A DNA stretch of 5,668 bases from Desulfuromusa sp. (GTDB lineage Bacteria > Desulfobacterota > Desulfuromonadia > Desulfuromonadales > Geopsychrobacteraceae), in NCBI GenBank assembly GCA_030590745.1, contig JAUVCS010000069.1, positions 1 to 5,668 on the forward strand. The letters run 5' to 3'. The notes beneath the pieces are model-generated. The model did not search any database. It was not told the DNA's origin and saw only the letters and a list, made by a program, of their open reading frames with translations. A program made the translations under genes and the position numbers. Of this stretch, positions 4,145 through 5,668 are shown piece after piece. Numbering within the stretch: the stretch's first letter is position 1; each line of letters begins with the position of its first letter.

Positions 4145-5668
4145 ATGGACCAGAAATTTGATTTTAAAGATCTCTTTATTCTCGATATGGCAAACAATCA
4201 TCAGGGTGATATGGAGCACGGCCTCAATATTGTCCGCTCTTTTGCCAAAGTGGCCAAAGACCATAATGCCCGGGCAGCGCTGAAGTTTCAATTCAGACAG
4301 CTCGAAACATTTATTCATCCAGACCACCAGAAAAACAGTGAACATAAGCAGGTTCAGCGTTTTATCTCAACCCGTCTGCTCCGGGATAAGTACCAGATTT
4401 TTCTTGATGAGGTTCGGGCTCAGGGGCTGGTCTCTATCTGCACCCCTTTTGATGAAGATTCTGTCGATGTTATTTGTGAAATGGGTTTTGATGTCCTCAA
4501 GGTGGCGAGTTGTTCCGGGAAAGACTGGCCACTGTTGGAAAAGATTGCCGCTGCTGGCAAACCGGTGATTTTTTCAACTGGGGGGCTGACAATTCGGGAT
4601 ATTGATAATCTGGTCAGCTTCTTTCAGCATCGAGGGGTTCATTTTGCTCTGATGCATTGTATTGCTATTTATCCAACCCCCGATCAGCACATGAATCTGC
4701 AGCAGATTGCGGTGCTGTGTGACCGCTATCCCGGTATTCATATTGGTTGGTCTACGCATGAACCTCCAGCGGATATGGTTCCGGTAGAGTTAGCTGTTGC
4801 TCTGGGTGCTGAACTGTTTGAGCGGCATGTCGGGATTGAGACCGATAAATACCCCCTCAATGCTTACTCATCAACTCCAGATCAGGTTGCCGAGTGGATC
4901 GGGGCAAAGCAAAGAGCCCAGTTGCTATGCGGTCCCAAAGAGCGCCCGCCAGCTTCCGAAGCGGAACAAAATGCCATTGACGGTCTGAAGCGCGGAGTCT
5001 ATGCAAAAGGTAAAATCCGCAAAGGTTCGATTATCGAACGTGACCAGGTTTATTTTGCAATTCCCTATATTGAAGGGCAGCTTGATAGTGGACATTTTAA
5101 ATCAGGGATCACCTGTCTGAAAGATGTTACCGTAAATAAACCAATTTTTGAAGCTCAGATTGAACTTCCTGCAACCGAAGATGAACTGGTAATCAAGCAT
5201 GCGGTGCATGAGGTTAAAGCTTTACTTAATAAGGCAAAAATTCATCTGGGACCTGAATTCAAAGTAGAATATTCGCACCATTATGGGGTTCCAAATTTCC
5301 TTGAGACAGGTGCGGTGCTGGTTGAATGTATCAGCCGTGACTATTGTAAGAAACTTGTTGTCCAACTGCCTGGACAGCAACATCCATTCCACTATCATGA
5401 AAAAAAGGAAGAAACTTTTCAGGTTCTCTATGGTGAGCTGGAGTGTACGGTTGATGGTCATCAACGGACTCTTATTCCCGGCGAAAGTGTGCTGGTTATG
5501 CCGGGGGTGTGGCACTCCTTCGGGACTAAAACCGGGGTTATTTTTGAAGAAGTCTCCAGTCGCGACTATGACAACGATTCTTTCTACAAGGATAAAAATA
5601 TCAACAAGCTTGCCAGGTCTGAGAGAAAAACGGTTGTGGATCACTGGGGACGTTTTCAGCTCAAACCT
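4145..5668 (+). CDS. NeuB-family sialic-acid-synthase-like enzyme with SAF and cupin domains (3' end cut by window)
   Basis: The frame is open from the ATG at 4145 through 508 codons to the window edge. The C-terminal KLARSERKTVVDHW looks like the end of the protein, so little is missing. Residues 10-260 form a NeuB TIM barrel, which condenses phosphoenolpyruvate with a sugar aldehyde to give a nonulosonic (sialic-like) acid: MANNHQG (15-21), LKFQ (46-49), CTPFD (99-103), LKVAS (118-122), STGG (144-147), LMHCIAIYPTP (169-179), IGWSTHE (200-206) and ERHVG (226-230). The metal-binding histidines fit H205 and H228. Residues 280-335 are SAF/antifreeze-like (RGVYAKGKIRKGSII). A linker (340-405, with VEYSHHYGVPNF) leads to a cupin: G410-x5-H416-x-H418-x4-E423-x6-G430, then G446 to H457, a full set of metal ligands. 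Compared with meningococcal NeuB as I remember it, E25 is Asp14, D247 aligns with Asn239, and the RPGNG loop holding R314 is absent. The sugar substrate is therefore probably not ManNAc. The cupin may act as an isomerase or epimerase, or bind sugar; this is inference. Confidence 0.87.
   Translation, partial: MDQKFDFKDLFILDMANNHQGDMEHGLNIVRSFAKVAKDHNARAALKFQFRQLETFIHPDHQKNSEHKQVQRFISTRLLRDKYQIFLDEVRAQGLVSICTPFDEDSVDVICEMGFDVLKVASCSGKDWPLLEKIAAAGKPVIFSTGGLTIRDIDNLVSFFQHRGVHFALMHCIAIYPTPDQHMNLQQIAVLCDRYPGIHIGWSTHEPPADMVPVELAVALGAELFERHVGIETDKYPLNAYSSTPDQVAEWIGAKQRAQLLCGPKERPPASEAEQNAIDGLKRGVYAKGKIRKGSIIERDQVYFAIPYIEGQLDSGHFKSGITCLKDVTVNKPIFEAQIELPATEDELVIKHAVHEVKALLNKAKIHLGPEFKVEYSHHYGVPNFLETGAVLVECISRDYCKKLVVQLPGQQHPFHYHEKKEETFQVLYGELECTVDGHQRTLIPGESVLVMPGVWHSFGTKTGVIFEEVSSRDYDNDSFYKDKNINKLARSERKTVVDHWGRFQLKP
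5282..5551 (+). other. Cupin module of the NeuB-like protein
   Basis: This is the sub-gene domain covering residues 380-469 of the fusion protein. Both cupin motifs are intact: H416, H418 and E423 (or E422) in motif 1, and H457 in PGVWHSF of motif 2. The proline expected at 452 in motif 2 is Met, with Pro one position later. A short conserved-looking tail (SSRDYDNDSFYKDKNINKLA) follows. Intact metal ligands argue for a catalytic or metal-dependent sugar-binding role and against a degenerate structural remnant. Confidence 0.8.

Noticed and set aside
5401..5407. A AAA AAG in frame, the dnaX-type -1 slippery heptamer, in the cupin motif
   Set aside because: The same heptamer also occurs in frame in spt (Glu163-Lys164-Lys165) simply from Glu-Lys-Lys codons. 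I see no stimulatory hairpin, and the zero frame continues with good cupin sequence.
5222..5644. Reverse-strand open frame of 140 codons
   Set aside because: It lies wholly opposite the cupin part of the NeuB-like gene, whose domain motifs are unmistakable. The reverse translation shows no recognisable domain.

Overview
The window looks like an envelope-biosynthesis locus from a Gram-negative bacterium. Base composition is roughly balanced, genes are tightly packed and all on the + strand, and start sites carry AGGA/GGAG-type ribosome sites. The mix of a bacterial serine palmitoyltransferase with its own acyl carrier protein and a nonulosonate-type sugar synthase would fit a deltaproteobacterial (Desulfobacterota-like) or related proteobacterial host. 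That placement is inference from gene content, not from a phylogenetic marker.

Layout: (1) bases 1-83 are a short AT-rich leader that probably contains the last codons of an upstream gene. (2) 84-1528 is a two-gene sphingolipid module: an 84-residue acyl carrier protein whose stop codon overlaps by one base the start of a 396-residue serine palmitoyltransferase. (3) After an 82-base gap, 1611-2978 encodes a glycosyltransferase-like surface-carbohydrate protein. (4) After a 63-base gap with a small hairpin and a perfect palindrome, 3042-4127 encodes a Gfo/Idh/MocA-type NAD(P)-dependent sugar oxidoreductase. (5) Only 17 bases later, 4145 to the window end encodes a NeuB-type (sialic-acid-synthase family) enzyme with a SAF domain, an unassigned linker and a C-terminal cupin. 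It is open at the right edge but seems almost complete.

How they may work together: the first pair should condense an acyl-ACP with L-serine to 3-ketosphinganine, the first step of sphingolipid synthesis. The last three look like a nonulosonic-acid-like (or other 2-keto-3-deoxy sugar) surface-glycan pathway: an oxidoreductase acting on the sugar, a PEP-dependent condensing enzyme fused to a cupin, and a transferase-like protein. No clear terminator or strong promoter is visible between the blocks, so one transcript is possible. Whether the glycan is attached to the sphingolipid, or two envelope operons simply adjoin, cannot be decided from this window. The ceramide-forming genes, the CMP-sugar transferase and the other sugar-pathway enzymes would have to lie outside it.

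The least ordinary parts are the NeuB-SAF-cupin fusion, with several changes at positions that bind the sugar in classical NeuB, and the direct adjacency of sphingolipid initiation to surface-sugar genes.
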